Source: Lysinibacillus_B sp031181585
Lineage (GTDB): Bacteria; Bacillota; Bacilli; Bacillales_A; Planococcaceae
DNA length: 64,000 nt
Direction of reading: 5' to 3'
Assembly: GCF_047301505.1 (NCBI RefSeq)
Contig: NZ_CP154840.1
Coordinates: 372,001 to 436,000, forward strand
The notes beneath the pieces are model-generated. The model saw only the letters and a list, made by a program, of their open reading frames with translations. It was not told the DNA's origin and made no database searches. Position numbers and translations under genes: made by a program. Shown piece after piece: positions 53,150 through 62,348 of this stretch. Positions within the stretch are counted from its first letter, which is position 1. Every line of letters begins with the position of its first letter.

Positions 53150-54727
53150 CTATCTAGGTAAAATGATTAAGAAACAAGCGCCAGGGAGATCACCCTCATC
53201 AATCAGGATTTCTCCGCCGACAGAGTGCAAGGCTTGTTTGCTGATGGCCAGCCCATGTCCCCGGTCTATTCCTGCTTTCGTAGATACGCCCCTTGTGAAC
53301 AAAGCACCATATAGTTCTTCCTTAATACCATTTCCGTTATCTTGTATTTCAAAAAGGATATGGTCCTTATATTCATCAATCGTTACCTGGATCAATTTAT
53401 GCGGGTGCTTTAAACTACGAACAGCATCGATAGCGTTCTGCAGCACATTACCAAGAGCTGTCAGGAGGGCATCTTCTTGCTTGTCATTTAACGCGGTGGA
53501 TAGGTTGCATTCCTTAAGTTCCATACTGATACCTAGTTCGGCTGCCTCAGTAATCTTTCCTTGAATTAATGCAAATAGCAGAGGATTCTTTGAATTGCTG
53601 TTCAACATCTGTTTAGCTTGCCCCTGGATGTTTTTCTCTTTCTTAATAAATTGAATAGCTTCGCTGTATTTTTTATGGACCAGTAACCCTAAAATAATAT
53701 GCAGCTTATTTGCATATTCGTGGGTCTGGGCACGTTGCATATTGGCACGTTGCTTTGCCTGTTTCAATTCATCTGCAATTCTTTGGATGTCTGTCTTATT
53801 ATGCATTGTGTATAGGGAACCGATTTGTTTATTCTTTTCTAGCAGGGGTGCCTTGTTAAGAATGATAATCGATTCATCCAAGGAAATCTCTAGGTTCCTA
53901 ATAATGTTCTGGCGCGCAATCTCATTAGTGAAGATATGCTCAATATCGGTCCCCATCCATTCAGAGAGAGGAGCCTTTTTATTTGGGTCGATCATTTTAT
54001 AGGCACTATTGTTGATAGTGGTAATATTGCTATCAGGACCGACGGCTAGAATTCCTTCCTTCGTTGTTTCCAGAATAATCTTATGCTGCTGATATAATTT
54101 CGCGATTTGTACAGGTTCCATATTAAAGAGGAGCCTTTTTATATAAAACGAGATGAGAAAAGCACCTGCAATTCCCAAACTGAATAAAAGGCTGGCGTAC
54201 GTCAGCCACGTTTTAAACGAAGCTTGAATCATTTCATCAATATTTTCTGCTAGAAACCCGACGGATACCACACCGATAATTTCATTGTCTTTTATAAGAG
54301 GTACCTTCCCGCGAATGGATAATCCCAAGGAGCCTGTAGTCTTCGAAGAATAAGATTCCCCATTTAACAGAGCGGCCTCATTGTCTCCACCAATCATATG
54401 CATGCCGATTTTTTCCGGTATAGGATGTGAATAGCGAATTCCTTCATTGTTACCAATCACAATAAAGGCAGCCTCGATTTCCTCTTGAATTTTCATCGCT
54501 ATGGGCCGGATCACATCACTTGGATTCTCGGAATCAAAAGCATCTATTATTTCCGACATAGAGGCTATAGTAGAAGCAACATTTAATGCACGTGTGGCAA
54601 CCTGTTGCTCTGTCATGTCACGGATATGGTCCTGAAGCAAATATAAAAATGTTCCGCAAATAAAGATAATCAACACACTGATCAAGGAAATCATTTTAAA
54701 GGTAATCGTCTGAAACCATTTCTTCAT
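53150..54727 (-). CDS. CitA/DcuS-type sensor histidine kinase
   Basis: A 525-aa kinase. TM1 at residues about 9-31 and TM2 at about 170-190 flank an extracytoplasmic sCache/PAS-like domain with SLGLSIRGKVPLIK, the CitA-type carboxylate site. A cytoplasmic PAS domain follows, then a DHp segment AQTHEYANKLHIILGLL (His) and HATPase_c motifs LGNVLQNAIDA, DNGNGI, and DRGHGLAISKQAL. ATG 54727 has GGGGG seven bases upstream and is preferred to ATG 54745. It heads the operon kinase-regulator-transporter. Citrate or another carboxylate is the likely signal. Confidence 0.92.
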   Translation of the reverse strand: MKKWFQTITFKMISLISVLIIFICGTFLYLLQDHIRDMTEQQVATRALNVASTIASMSEIIDAFDSENPSDVIRPIAMKIQEEIEAAFIVIGNNEGIRYSHPIPEKIGMHMIGGDNEAALLNGESYSSKTTGSLGLSIRGKVPLIKDNEIIGVVSVGFLAENIDEMIQASFKTWLTYASLLFSLGIAGAFLISFYIKRLLFNMEPVQIAKLYQQHKIILETTKEGILAVGPDSNITTINNSAYKMIDPNKKAPLSEWMGTDIEHIFTNEIARQNIIRNLEISLDESIIILNKAPLLEKNKQIGSLYTMHNKTDIQRIADELKQAKQRANMQRAQTHEYANKLHIILGLLVHKKYSEAIQFIKKEKNIQGQAKQMLNSNSKNPLLFALIQGKITEAAELGISMELKECNLSTALNDKQEDALLTALGNVLQNAIDAVRSLKHPHKLIQVTIDEYKDHILFEIQDNGNGIKEELYGALFTRGVSTKAGIDRGHGLAISKQALHSVGGEILIDEGDLPGACFLIILPR

Positions 54728-54787
54728 CTTCCAACCCCCATCCAACTACCTATTCTATAATAAATAGCATACATAAAATCTATAGAA

Positions 54788-54821
54788 TTAAAAAAAGTAT
54801 CTGGAACGGGTCCAAATACTT
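54788..54821 (-). terminator. Terminator of ywjG
   Basis: On the minus strand AAGTAT-t-TGGA and TCCA-g-ATACTT flank CCCGT and run into T7. An extra GGAGGAGGGGC/GCTCCTTCCTCC stem lies at 54823-54853. Confidence 0.8.
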
Positions 54822-54900
54822 CAAGGAGGAGGGGCAGACCGCTCCTTCCTCCAATTTATTTTCTACTTATTATAATGGTCAGAAATGCCAGGCCATCTCT

Positions 54901-55461
54901 CTATGCAAATGGAGAATCGGATGGCTCTTCATCATCCTCATCTGCTGCTATCATTTCGTCATACTCCATTTTAATTGCTTCATAAATAAATAAAGCTGCC
55001 ATCATATGCGGGAAGACAATCCGCTCTCCGATTTTAGAAGGATGCGGAATAATCCCGCCCCGGATTTTCATGCTGATATACGTATAGGCAAGCTCGCTTA
55101 ATACATTGTCATCGCCTGCAGGTTCGCTGGCAATTACCGCGAATGGGATGAATTGATCGTAAAGTTTTTGGGCTAAAGCAATTGCCTGTTGGTTTGTGCA
55201 GCTGCGTGTAAAAATGATGACACGATCTGCGTCTGTAAGCTCCGCTTCTGGAGACCAGGGCAATGCTTTTATGAATGGAGCTGCGCCTTCCATAGCATTT
55301 ATTTCTATCCCTTTCATTTCTTCAAAGCAGGCAAAGTATACACTGCCTTGCCCAATTCCTGCTTGAGCCAGCAGGCGAGCAGTATCTTCAATTGCCTCTT
55401 CTTCGCTGTTTTGGATGCGCTGCAGCATTCCAGTCATTTGTGTAGTTAAAATTTTCGACAT
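54901..55461 (-). CDS. ywjG: DUF2529 family protein YwjG
   Basis: A 186-aa protein of DUF2529 (YwjG). It has an SIS-like alternating fold (GQGSVYFACFEE, then DRVIIFTRSCTNQQAIALAQ and FAVIASEP), a KIRGGIIPHPSKIGERIVFPHMMAALF motif, and an acidic tail. GGAGGTGG lies about 5 bases before ATG 55461. In B. subtilis it lies between pyrG and spo0F, as here, but a citrate module now separates it from pyrG. Function unknown; sugar-phosphate binding is possible from the SIS-like fold. Confidence 0.87.
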   Translation of the reverse strand: MSKILTTQMTGMLQRIQNSEEEAIEDTARLLAQAGIGQGSVYFACFEEMKGIEINAMEGAAPFIKALPWSPEAELTDADRVIIFTRSCTNQQAIALAQKLYDQFIPFAVIASEPAGDDNVLSELAYTYISMKIRGGIIPHPSKIGERIVFPHMMAALFIYEAIKMEYDEMIAADEDDEEPSDSPFA

Positions 55462-55531
55462 AATTCCACCTCCATTTTATTATAGTTTTAGGAAATTTAA
55501 ATTGCAAAACGAGAAAATTATCCTAGTTTTT

Positions 55532-55560
55532 GCAGGAATTAGAGAATTATGAAAGAATAT
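55532..55560 (+). promoter_or_regulatory. SigH promoter of spo0F
   Basis: GCAGGAATT (55532-55540) matches the SigH -35 RnAGGAwWW and AAAGAATAT (55552-55560) matches RnnGAATww, both fully, with 11 bp between. spo0F has a SigH promoter in B. subtilis. No convincing Spo0A box was found nearby. Confidence 0.85.
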
Positions 55561-55594
55561 ATTACGTTAAAATAAGCCGAGGAGACTTTCAAAC

Positions 55595-55954
55595 GTGAAA
55601 AAAATCTTAATTGTCGATGATCAACCAGGCATTAGACTTTTATTAAATGAATTGTTTAAAAAAGAGAAGTATATGCCACATCTAGCAGCGAATGGTCTAG
55701 AAGCTTTGAAAATTTTTGATGAAGAGCTAATCGACTGCGTATTGCTGGATATGAAAATCCCTGGCATGAATGGCATCGAAATTTTGGGGCATCTAAAGGC
55801 TAAAAATGAACACATTCCAGTCATTATGATGACAGCCTATGGGGAGCAGGATTTGATAGACGAGGCAATAAAACTTGGTGCCTCTAATTATTTTACAAAG
55901 CCTTTCAATATTTTTGAGGTGCTGAATGAAGTAAATAGCATTTTAAAGGTTTAA
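55595..55954 (+). CDS. spo0F: Sporulation phosphorelay response regulator Spo0F
   Basis: A 119-aa single-domain receiver. It has the acidic pair DD at residues 8-9, the phospho-acceptor Asp52 in CVLLDMKIPG, Thr80 in MMTAYGE and Lys102 in FTKPFN. It relays phosphate from kinases to Spo0B. The GTG start 55595 has GAGGAG about 10 bases upstream. Position before fba repeats the Bacillus order, and a perfect SigH promoter precedes it. Confidence 0.96.
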   Translation: MKKILIVDDQPGIRLLLNELFKKEKYMPHLAANGLEALKIFDEELIDCVLLDMKIPGMNGIEILGHLKAKNEHIPVIMMTAYGEQDLIDEAIKLGASNYFTKPFNIFEVLNEVNSILKV

Positions 55955-56084
55955 AGACGTAGTAAAATTGTGAAAAGTATGGATATGCCCCGTGCAGGCA
56001 GTGGCGAATACTGCCTGTTTTTGTTATGATGGGGTTGAATGTTTTCTTATAAAATATTTAGCATCCTTAAGGAGGACTTTCATC

Positions 56085-56939
56085 ATGGCGTTAGTTTCAA
56101 TGAAAGAAATGTTAATAAAAGCAAAAGCTGAAAAATATGCAGTAGGTCAATTTAACATCAATAACCTGGAATTCACTCAGGCTATTCTGCAAGCGGCTCA
56201 GGAAGAAAACTCACCTGTTATTCTAGGTGTTTCCGAAGGTGCTGGTAAATATATGGGCGGCTTCGTGGCAGTCGTACATATGGTGAAAGGCTTAATTGAA
56301 AGCTACAATATTACAGTTCCAGTAGCAATCCACCTAGACCACGGTTCCTCATTTGAGAAATGTAAAGAAGCAATTGATGCAGGCTTTACATCCGTAATGA
56401 TCGATGCATCCCATCACCCATTTGAAGAAAACGTACAAATTACAAAACAAGTAGTGGAATATGCGCATGCAAACGGTGTTTCGGTTGAAGCTGAACTAGG
56501 TACTGTCGGCGGCGAGGAAGATGGCGTTATCGGCGGTATCATTTATGCAGATCCACAAGAATGTAAAAACCTTGTAGAGCAAACAGGAATCGACTGTCTA
56601 GCTCCGGCTTTAGGGTCTGTACATGGTCCTTACCAAGGTGAACCAAATCTAGGCTTTAAAGAAATGGAAGAAATCTCGCAGCTTGCTGACCTTCCATTAG
56701 TATTACACGGTGGAACTGGTATTCCAACACATGATATTCAACGTGCTGTTTCCCTTGGTACAGCGAAAATCAATGTAAATACGGAAAATCAAATTTCCGC
56801 TACAAAAGCAATCCGTGAAATCTTGAATAACGATCCAAAAGTATACGATCCACGAAAATATTTAGCACCTGCTCGTGAAGCTATCAAAACTACGGTTATT
56901 GGTAAAATGCGCGAATTCGGTAGCTCTCAAAAAGCGTAA
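56085..56939 (+). CDS. fba: Class II fructose-bisphosphate aldolase
   Basis: A 284-aa zinc-dependent aldolase of glycolysis. Zinc and catalytic motifs are AIHLDHGSSFEKC (His-Asp-His), SVEAELGTVGGEEDG, VHGPYQGEPNLGF and LVLHGGTGIP. AAGGAGG lies nine bases before ATG 56085; the earlier in-frame ATG at 55992 lies in an unlikely sequence. The length is that of Bacillus FbaA. It is followed by fsa, murA2 and glpX. Confidence 0.96.
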   Translation: MALVSMKEMLIKAKAEKYAVGQFNINNLEFTQAILQAAQEENSPVILGVSEGAGKYMGGFVAVVHMVKGLIESYNITVPVAIHLDHGSSFEKCKEAIDAGFTSVMIDASHHPFEENVQITKQVVEYAHANGVSVEAELGTVGGEEDGVIGGIIYADPQECKNLVEQTGIDCLAPALGSVHGPYQGEPNLGFKEMEEISQLADLPLVLHGGTGIPTHDIQRAVSLGTAKINVNTENQISATKAIREILNNDPKVYDPRKYLAPAREAIKTTVIGKMREFGSSQKA

Positions 56940-57042
56940 TAAAGCGACGGATGATAGCAGGAGAAGAGTCTGAAATTCAGGCCTTCTCCTGATTTATGAT
57001 AAGGAAATATTTGTGCAAATAGGCACTGGGAGGAAAACAACA

Positions 57043-57693
57043 ATGAAATTTTTCATCGATACAGCTAATTTTGAAGAAATTAAAGAAGCCCACTCATGGG
57101 GTATTTTATCAGGCGTTACAACAAACCCATCTTTAGTAGCGAAGGAAGCGAATATTTCTTTCCATGACCGTCTGCGTGAAATTGCAGAATTAGTAGATGG
57201 CTCTGTCAGTGGAGAGGTTATCTCTTTGGACGCAGAAGGCATGATGAAAGAAGGTCTGGAGCTTGCAGCAATTCACCCAAACATTACAGTGAAATTACCA
57301 ATGACGCCGGAAGGGTTAAAAGCGTGTAAATTCTTCTCGGAAAAGGGCATCAAAACAAATGTGACATTGATTTTCTCTGCTAACCAGGCATTGATGGCAG
57401 CTCGTTCAGGAGCAACATACGTTTCACCATTCCTAGGACGCCTTGATGATATTGGTCATAATGGAGTAGAGCTAATCTCTACAATCGCTGATATCTTCAC
57501 AATTCACGATATCAAAACAGAAATTATTGCAGCATCTATCCGTCATCCGCAGCATATTACAGAAGCGGCATTAGCTGGTGCTCATATTTCAACAACACCA
57601 TTCAAGGTATTAAAACAATTATTTAACCACCCATTAACTGACAAGGGTATTGAAGGATTTTTAGCGGATTGGTCAAAGCGTGAAGGACAATAA
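57043..57693 (+). CDS. fsa: Fructose-6-phosphate aldolase / transaldolase-like (YwjH)
   Basis: A 216-aa TalC/MipB-type enzyme. It opens MKFFIDTANFEEIKEAH and has GVTTNPSLVAKE, NITVKLPMTPEG with the Schiff-base Lys (residue about 84), and SPFLGRLDDIGHNG. It may act as transaldolase or as F6P aldolase; the short subfamily includes both and its activity is not settled by sequence. GGGAGG lies nine bases before ATG 57043. Same order as B. subtilis fbaA-ywjH-murAB. A weak hairpin at about 56960-56990 lies between it and fba. Confidence 0.93.
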   Translation: MKFFIDTANFEEIKEAHSWGILSGVTTNPSLVAKEANISFHDRLREIAELVDGSVSGEVISLDAEGMMKEGLELAAIHPNITVKLPMTPEGLKACKFFSEKGIKTNVTLIFSANQALMAARSGATYVSPFLGRLDDIGHNGVELISTIADIFTIHDIKTEIIAASIRHPQHITEAALAGAHISTTPFKVLKQLFNHPLTDKGIEGFLADWSKREGQ

Positions 57694-57736
57694 TAAAGGA
57701 AATACGCTTTCTAAAGTGATGAGGAGATAACGCTTC

Positions 57737-59011
57737 ATGGATGTTTACAAAATAAACGGAGGGCACCGCTTGCAAGGTACTATTAAAGTCAGCGGTGCGA
57801 AAAATAGTGCTGTTGCTTTAATTCCTGCATCGATATTGGCGAATTCCTCGGTCACGATTGGAGGAATACCTGAAATTTCAGATGCTTGGACATTAAAAGC
57901 ATTACTTGAAGAAATAGGCGGTGAAGTGTCGTTCGAGGACGGCACGATGACGATCGATCCATCAAGCATGATTGCGATGCCTCTACCGAATGGCAATGTA
58001 AAAAAATTACGCGCTTCCTATTATCTAATGGGAGCAATGCTTGGACGTTTTAAAAAGGCTGTTATAGGTCTTCCTGGCGGATGCTTTTTAGGACCGCGCC
58101 CAATTGATCAGCATATCAAAGGATTTGAGGCACTCGGTGCAAAAGTGACGAACGAGCACGGTGCCATCTACCTTCGCGCAGAGGAATTGCGCGGTGCTAA
58201 AATTTATTTGGACGTGGCAAGTGTTGGTGCAACAATTAATATCATGCTTGCTGCAGTGCTGGCAAAGGGACGTACAATTATTGAAAACGCAGCAAAAGAG
58301 CCGGAAATCATTGATGTAGCTACGCTTCTTTCAAACATGGGAGCGAAGATTAAAGGTGCAGGTACAAGTGTGATTCGTATTGATGGGGTAGAGGAATTGC
58401 ATGGTACAAAGCATACAATTATCCCGGACCGAATCGAAGCGGCAACATTTATGATTATGGCCGCTGCTATAGGTGATGGTGTGACGATTGATAATGTCAT
58501 TCCGCTGCATCTCGATTCTGTGACGGCGAAGCTTCGAGAGATGGGGGTCGTCGTAGAAGAGGATGAGGAAAGTATCTTTATTCCAAAGCAGGGTGCACTG
58601 CAGGCAGTCGATGTCAAAACGCTTGTGTATCCTGGTTTCCCCACAGATGTACAACAGCCGCTATCAGTCCTCATGACACAGGCGGCAGGTGCTTCAAAGG
58701 TGACGGATACGATCTACTCAGCCCGCTTTAAGCATATCGATGAATTGCGTCGTATGAATGCAAAGGCACGCGTAGAAGGAAATACCGCCATCATTGAAGG
58801 TCCTGCACAGCTTGAAGGTTCGGTAGTTACAGCGACGGATCTGCGTGCCGGAGCTGCGCTTGTACTTGCAGGCATCCTTGCAAAAGGAGAAACAGAAATC
58901 CACGATATCTATCATATCGAGCGCGGCTATAGCTCGCTAATTGAAAAGCTTTGTGCGCTTGGTGCCGATATACGTCGCGAAACGATTCTAACATCTGATA
59001 AAACCGTCTAG
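57737..59011 (+). CDS. murA2: UDP-GlcNAc 1-carboxyvinyltransferase, second paralogue
   Basis: A 424-aa MurA that adds PEP to UDP-GlcNAc, the first step to muramic acid. It has Lys22-Asn23 in VSGAKNSA, and Cys116 in LPGGCFLGPRPID, the PEP/fosfomycin site. Position after ywjH identifies the MurAB/MurZ paralogue. GAGGAG lies about ten bases before ATG 57737. Length is standard. Confidence 0.94.
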   Translation: MDVYKINGGHRLQGTIKVSGAKNSAVALIPASILANSSVTIGGIPEISDAWTLKALLEEIGGEVSFEDGTMTIDPSSMIAMPLPNGNVKKLRASYYLMGAMLGRFKKAVIGLPGGCFLGPRPIDQHIKGFEALGAKVTNEHGAIYLRAEELRGAKIYLDVASVGATINIMLAAVLAKGRTIIENAAKEPEIIDVATLLSNMGAKIKGAGTSVIRIDGVEELHGTKHTIIPDRIEAATFMIMAAAIGDGVTIDNVIPLHLDSVTAKLREMGVVVEEDEESIFIPKQGALQAVDVKTLVYPGFPTDVQQPLSVLMTQAAGASKVTDTIYSARFKHIDELRRMNAKARVEGNTAIIEGPAQLEGSVVTATDLRAGAALVLAGILAKGETEIHDIYHIERGYSSLIEKLCALGADIRRETILTSDKTV

Positions 59012-59012
59012 A

Positions 59013-59039
59013 TTGACAGGACGCTGAATATGTTACAAT
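59013..59039 (+). promoter_or_regulatory. Possible promoter of glpX
   Basis: TTGACA (59013-59018) and TACAAT (59034-59039) are only 15 bp apart, one to two short of optimal. A leader of about 160 nt follows, with GGCGG/CCGCC and ATTTGC/GCAAAT hairpins (59125-59172). Confidence 0.5.
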
Positions 59040-59209
59040 GAAGTAAGAAGTGAAATTAAAGTTAAGGTTTTGGTTTAGGCAAGTATATAGCTGTCTAGAC
59101 ATTTGCGCTGTTCTATTCGATGGAGGGCGGTGATACTCGCCGCCGATCCATTTGCGGCAAGTGCAAATGTGCTTTTCTAAGCTGGCCGAAAACAGGAGGC
59201 AAATTAACA

Positions 59210-60172
59210 ATGGAACGTAGTTTATCAATGGAAGTCGTTCGTGTAACAGAGACTGCAGCAATCGCTTCAGCAAAATGGATGGGACGCGGACTTAAAAACG
59301 AAGCAGATGACGCAGCAACAACAGCAATGCGCCACATGTTTGATACAATCCCGATGCACGCAACAGTAGTGATCGGTGAAGGCGAGATGGATGAGGCACC
59401 GATGCTTTACATTGGTGAAGAGCTTGGTCTGCGTAATGGCGGACCGGAAGTGGACATCGCAGTAGACCCATTGGAAGGTACAAATATCGTTGCAAAAGGT
59501 ACGAATGGTGCGATGACAGTACTTGCGATTGCAGACCGTGGTAATCTATTAAACGCACCTGATATGTATATGGAAAAAATCGCTGTCGGACCTGAAGCGG
59601 CGGGGAAAGTAGATATTAACGCTTCTGTCACGTATAATTTACTTCAAGTAGCGAAGGCGAAAAACAAAGATGTATCAGATGTTGTTGCCACATTATTGGA
59701 CCGTCCACGTCATCAGGCAATCGTCGATGAAATCCGCGAAGCAGGTGCCCGTATCAAATTCATCCAAGATGGTGATGTTGGAGCGGCGATCAATACAGCA
59801 TTCGATGAGACGGGTATTGATATTATGTTCGGTACTGGCGGTGCCCCTGAAGGTGTAATTGCTGCTGTTGCTTTGAAATGCCTAGGTGGAGACTTCCAGG
59901 CAAAACTTGTACCAGAAGACGAAGAGCAGCTTGCGCGCTGCAAAAAAATGGGTATTGATGTAGATAAAGTTCTTTATATGGAAGACCTTGTGAAAGGTGA
60001 CGATGCTATTTTTGCAGCAACAGCTGTAACAGATAGCGAGCTTTTAAAAGGTGTTCAATATAAAGGCGGCTACGCATTGACGCACTCTGTTGTTATGCGT
60101 GCTAAAACAGGTACGGTGCGCTTTATCGAAGGACGCCATAGCATCAAGAAAAAACCATCAATTATTAAATAA
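59210..60172 (+). CDS. glpX: Class II fructose-1,6-bisphosphatase GlpX
   Basis: A 320-aa GlpX-type (YwjI) phosphatase of gluconeogenesis. It has VIGEGEMDEAPML and VDPLEGTNIVAKG (Li-sensitive phosphatase signature, metal ligands Asp/Glu), and GGAPEGVIAAVAL. ATG 59210 is chosen with AGGAGG nine bases upstream; the frame continues to 59120 through the leader hairpins without a ribosome site. The gene lies directly before rho, as in Bacillus. Confidence 0.95.
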   Translation: MERSLSMEVVRVTETAAIASAKWMGRGLKNEADDAATTAMRHMFDTIPMHATVVIGEGEMDEAPMLYIGEELGLRNGGPEVDIAVDPLEGTNIVAKGTNGAMTVLAIADRGNLLNAPDMYMEKIAVGPEAAGKVDINASVTYNLLQVAKAKNKDVSDVVATLLDRPRHQAIVDEIREAGARIKFIQDGDVGAAINTAFDETGIDIMFGTGGAPEGVIAAVALKCLGGDFQAKLVPEDEEQLARCKKMGIDVDKVLYMEDLVKGDDAIFAATAVTDSELLKGVQYKGGYALTHSVVMRAKTGTVRFIEGRHSIKKKPSIIK

Positions 60173-60281
60173 CTTCACAATTTACTTGCCCGGCATGCTT
60201 CGCCGGGCTCTTCTAGCAATGAAAGTTCTCCCATTTCAAGATATTCCGAGACCAAAAAATAAATAGACAGGAGAAATGTTA

Positions 60282-61565
60282 ATGACAGCTCTTACCATTG
60301 CGCAGCTGGAAAATATGACATTAAAAGAGTTATATGCACAAGCACGTGAATTTAAAATTTCTTATTATAGTAAGCTCAATAAAAAAGAACTGATTTATGC
60401 TATTTTAAAGGCTCAATCAGAGCTTGAAGGTTACTTCTTTATGGAAGGCGTGCTTGAGATTGTATCGCAGGAAGGCTTTGGTTTCCTCCGCCCTATTAAC
60501 TATTCGCCCTCAAAAGAGGATATTTATATTTCTGCATCGCAAATCCGCCGCTTTGACCTGCGAAACGGGGACAAGGTAACGGGTAAGGTGCGTCCTCCAA
60601 AGGAGAATGAACGTTATTACGGACTTCTTCAAGTGCAAGCAGTTAACGGAGAGGATCCAGAAGTTGCTAAGGAACGTGTTCACTTCCCAGCGTTAACCCC
60701 ATTATATCCTGACCGCCAAATTAAACTTGAAACAGAGTCGAATAAATTATCCACACGTATCATGGATTTAGTAGCCCCAGTAGGCTTTGGTCAGCGTGGT
60801 TTAATTGTAGCGCCCCCTAAGGCGGGGAAAACGTCCTTGCTAAAGGAAATCGCCAATGCCATTACAACGAACTATCCGGAAGCGGAACTTATCGTTTTGC
60901 TGATTGATGAGCGTCCTGAGGAAGTAACAGACATCGAACGTTCAGTGAAGGCCGATGTTGTATCATCTACGTTTGACGAAGTGCCTGAAAACCATGTGAA
61001 GGTAGCTGAAATCGTACTGGAGCGCGCTCGCCGTCTTGTGGAGCACAAACGTGACGTAATTATTTTAATGGACTCCATTACACGTCTTGCCCGTGCGTAT
61101 AACTTAGTAATCCCGCCAAGCGGCCGTACATTGTCCGGTGGTATCGACCCAGCTGCGTTCCACCGTCCGAAGCGCTTCTTCGGTTCGGCACGTAATATTG
61201 AAGAGGGCGGCAGCTTAACAATTTTGGCAACAGCCCTTATCGATACAGGGTCGCGTATGGATGAAGTAATCTATGAGGAGTTCAAAGGGACAGGCAACCT
61301 TGAGCTGCATCTGGACCGCCATCTGGCAGAACGACGTATTTTCCCGGCGCTTGATATTCGTCGTTCTGGTACACGAAAAGAAGAGCTCCTGTTAGAGCCG
61401 GAACAGCTTGAAAAATTATGGGCAATCCGTAAGACATTCAGTGATTCCCCGGATTTTGCAGAGAAATTCCTGCGTAAGCTTCGTACAACAAAAACGAATG
61501 AAGAATTCTTTGAAAAGCTAAATGAAGATATGAAAAAAGCGACAAAAGGGAAAGGTCTTCTATAA
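60282..61565 (+). CDS. rho: Transcription termination factor Rho
   Basis: A 427-aa RNA-dependent helicase. It has an N-terminal Rho-N domain (ALTIAQLENMTLKELYAQA), the RNA-binding cold-shock-like domain (EGVLEIVSQEGFGFLRP), the Walker A APPKAGKTSLLK, and the Q-loop/R-loop NIEEGGSLTI. Intact length. ATG 60282 is used since AGGAG lies eight bases upstream, rather than ATG 60276, which is two bases from it. A GC hairpin (GCCCGGC/GCCGGGC, about 60188-60209) between glpX and rho may be a terminator or part of its autoregulation. Confidence 0.96.
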   Translation: MTALTIAQLENMTLKELYAQAREFKISYYSKLNKKELIYAILKAQSELEGYFFMEGVLEIVSQEGFGFLRPINYSPSKEDIYISASQIRRFDLRNGDKVTGKVRPPKENERYYGLLQVQAVNGEDPEVAKERVHFPALTPLYPDRQIKLETESNKLSTRIMDLVAPVGFGQRGLIVAPPKAGKTSLLKEIANAITTNYPEAELIVLLIDERPEEVTDIERSVKADVVSSTFDEVPENHVKVAEIVLERARRLVEHKRDVIILMDSITRLARAYNLVIPPSGRTLSGGIDPAAFHRPKRFFGSARNIEEGGSLTILATALIDTGSRMDEVIYEEFKGTGNLELHLDRHLAERRIFPALDIRRSGTRKEELLLEPEQLEKLWAIRKTFSDSPDFAEKFLRKLRTTKTNEEFFEKLNEDMKKATKGKGLL

Positions 61566-61818
61566 AGGGAACTTGAAGAGAAATCGCTGATATTCTATTA
61601 AAAACAGCCGGTAAAAGTTCCGTTTCTCAAGCGGAAATTTCATACTTGCATTTCATAGTAGGAGTATGTTATTCTCTTAAAGTATGTAACGTGCACATAT
61701 GTAGCTGGCTTTACCGCTTTCACTACGGGTTCCTGTAGTGATCATATTCGGGCTATGTAAGGTGCAGTTCGAATATTACTCTGTTCCAGATGGTTCAGGG
61801 CGAGAGGAGAAAACGAAT
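61566..61818 (+). promoter_or_regulatory. rpmE leader region
   Basis: The 253 nt between rho and rpmE hold hairpins TTCCG/CGGAA (61619-61641) and CACTACGG/CCTGTAGTG (61720-61740). Ribosomal-protein L31 leaders are known in Firmicutes; no consensus match could be verified by eye. No other gene is seen. Confidence 0.35.
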
Positions 61819-62022
61819 ATGAAACAAGGAATTCACCCAGATTACAAAACTGCAACAGTAACTTGCTCTTGCGGTAACTCATTCCAAACTGGTTCAGTAA
61901 AAGAAAACATCGTTGTCGAGTTCTGCAACGAATGTCACCCATTCTATACTGGCCGTCAAAAATTCGCGTCTGCTGACGGACGTGTTGATCGTTTCAACAA
62001 AAAATACGGTCTTAACAAATAA
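61819..62022 (+). CDS. rpmE: 50S ribosomal protein L31 (zinc type)
   Basis: A 67-aa L31 of the Cys-containing (C+) form. It opens MKQGIHPDYKTATVTCSCGN and has CNECHPFYTGRQK, so four Cys (CxC and CxxC) bind zinc. GAGAGGAG lies 7-14 bases before ATG 61819; the longer frame from 61738 is unlikely. In B. subtilis the zinc-type L31 is replaced by YtiA when zinc is short. Closed by a clear terminator. Confidence 0.95.
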   Translation: MKQGIHPDYKTATVTCSCGNSFQTGSVKENIVVEFCNECHPFYTGRQKFASADGRVDRFNKKYGLNK

Positions 62023-62035
62023 TTATTCCGTACCC

Positions 62036-62071
62036 AACACCTCACGCAAGGCTGCGTGAGGTGTTATTTTT
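62036..62071 (+). terminator. Terminator after rpmE
   Basis: AACACCTCACGCA and TGCGTGAGGTGTT flank AGGC, then ATTTTT. Confidence 0.92.
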
Positions 62072-62188
62072 ATAGAAGCGCCTGCTGATATTTTCATTCG
62101 GCAGGGGCTTTCTACATAATAAGGATTTTCCAAAAGATGCATTGCAGAGGAATGATTCAATAAGTATACTATCAGTAGTGAATTATAC

Positions 62189-62251
62189 TATAATAGATGA
62201 TAGGGTTTTGAATGGAAGAATGACGGCCTTGAGTCCAACTCAGGGTTTTTT
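62189..62251 (+). promoter_or_regulatory. tdk promoter -10 and leader terminator
   Basis: TATAAT at 62189-62194 (a -35 is unclear), then CCTTGAGT (62227-62234) with ACTCAGGG (62238-62245) and T6, about 45 nt downstream of the -10. The hairpin would end transcripts before tdk unless opened. Confidence 0.4.
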
Positions 62252-62348
62252 CATTTTATGCATAGAAGTAGGATGTCTAGCTGTTGTACCTTCGAAATAT
62301 GGATAAAATGAAGGAAGGAAGAGCATCTTAGGAAAGAGGTATATTTAT

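Noticed and set aside
55448..55461. Spo0A-box-like TATGTCGAA at the ywjG start.
   Set aside because: It is the start codon and first codons of ywjG; one mismatch, single copy and not placed for spo0F control.
59120..59209. N-terminal extension of glpX from ATG 59120.
   Set aside because: The stretch forms GC hairpins and lacks a ribosome site; the AGGAGG-led ATG 59210 starts the family's conserved sequence.
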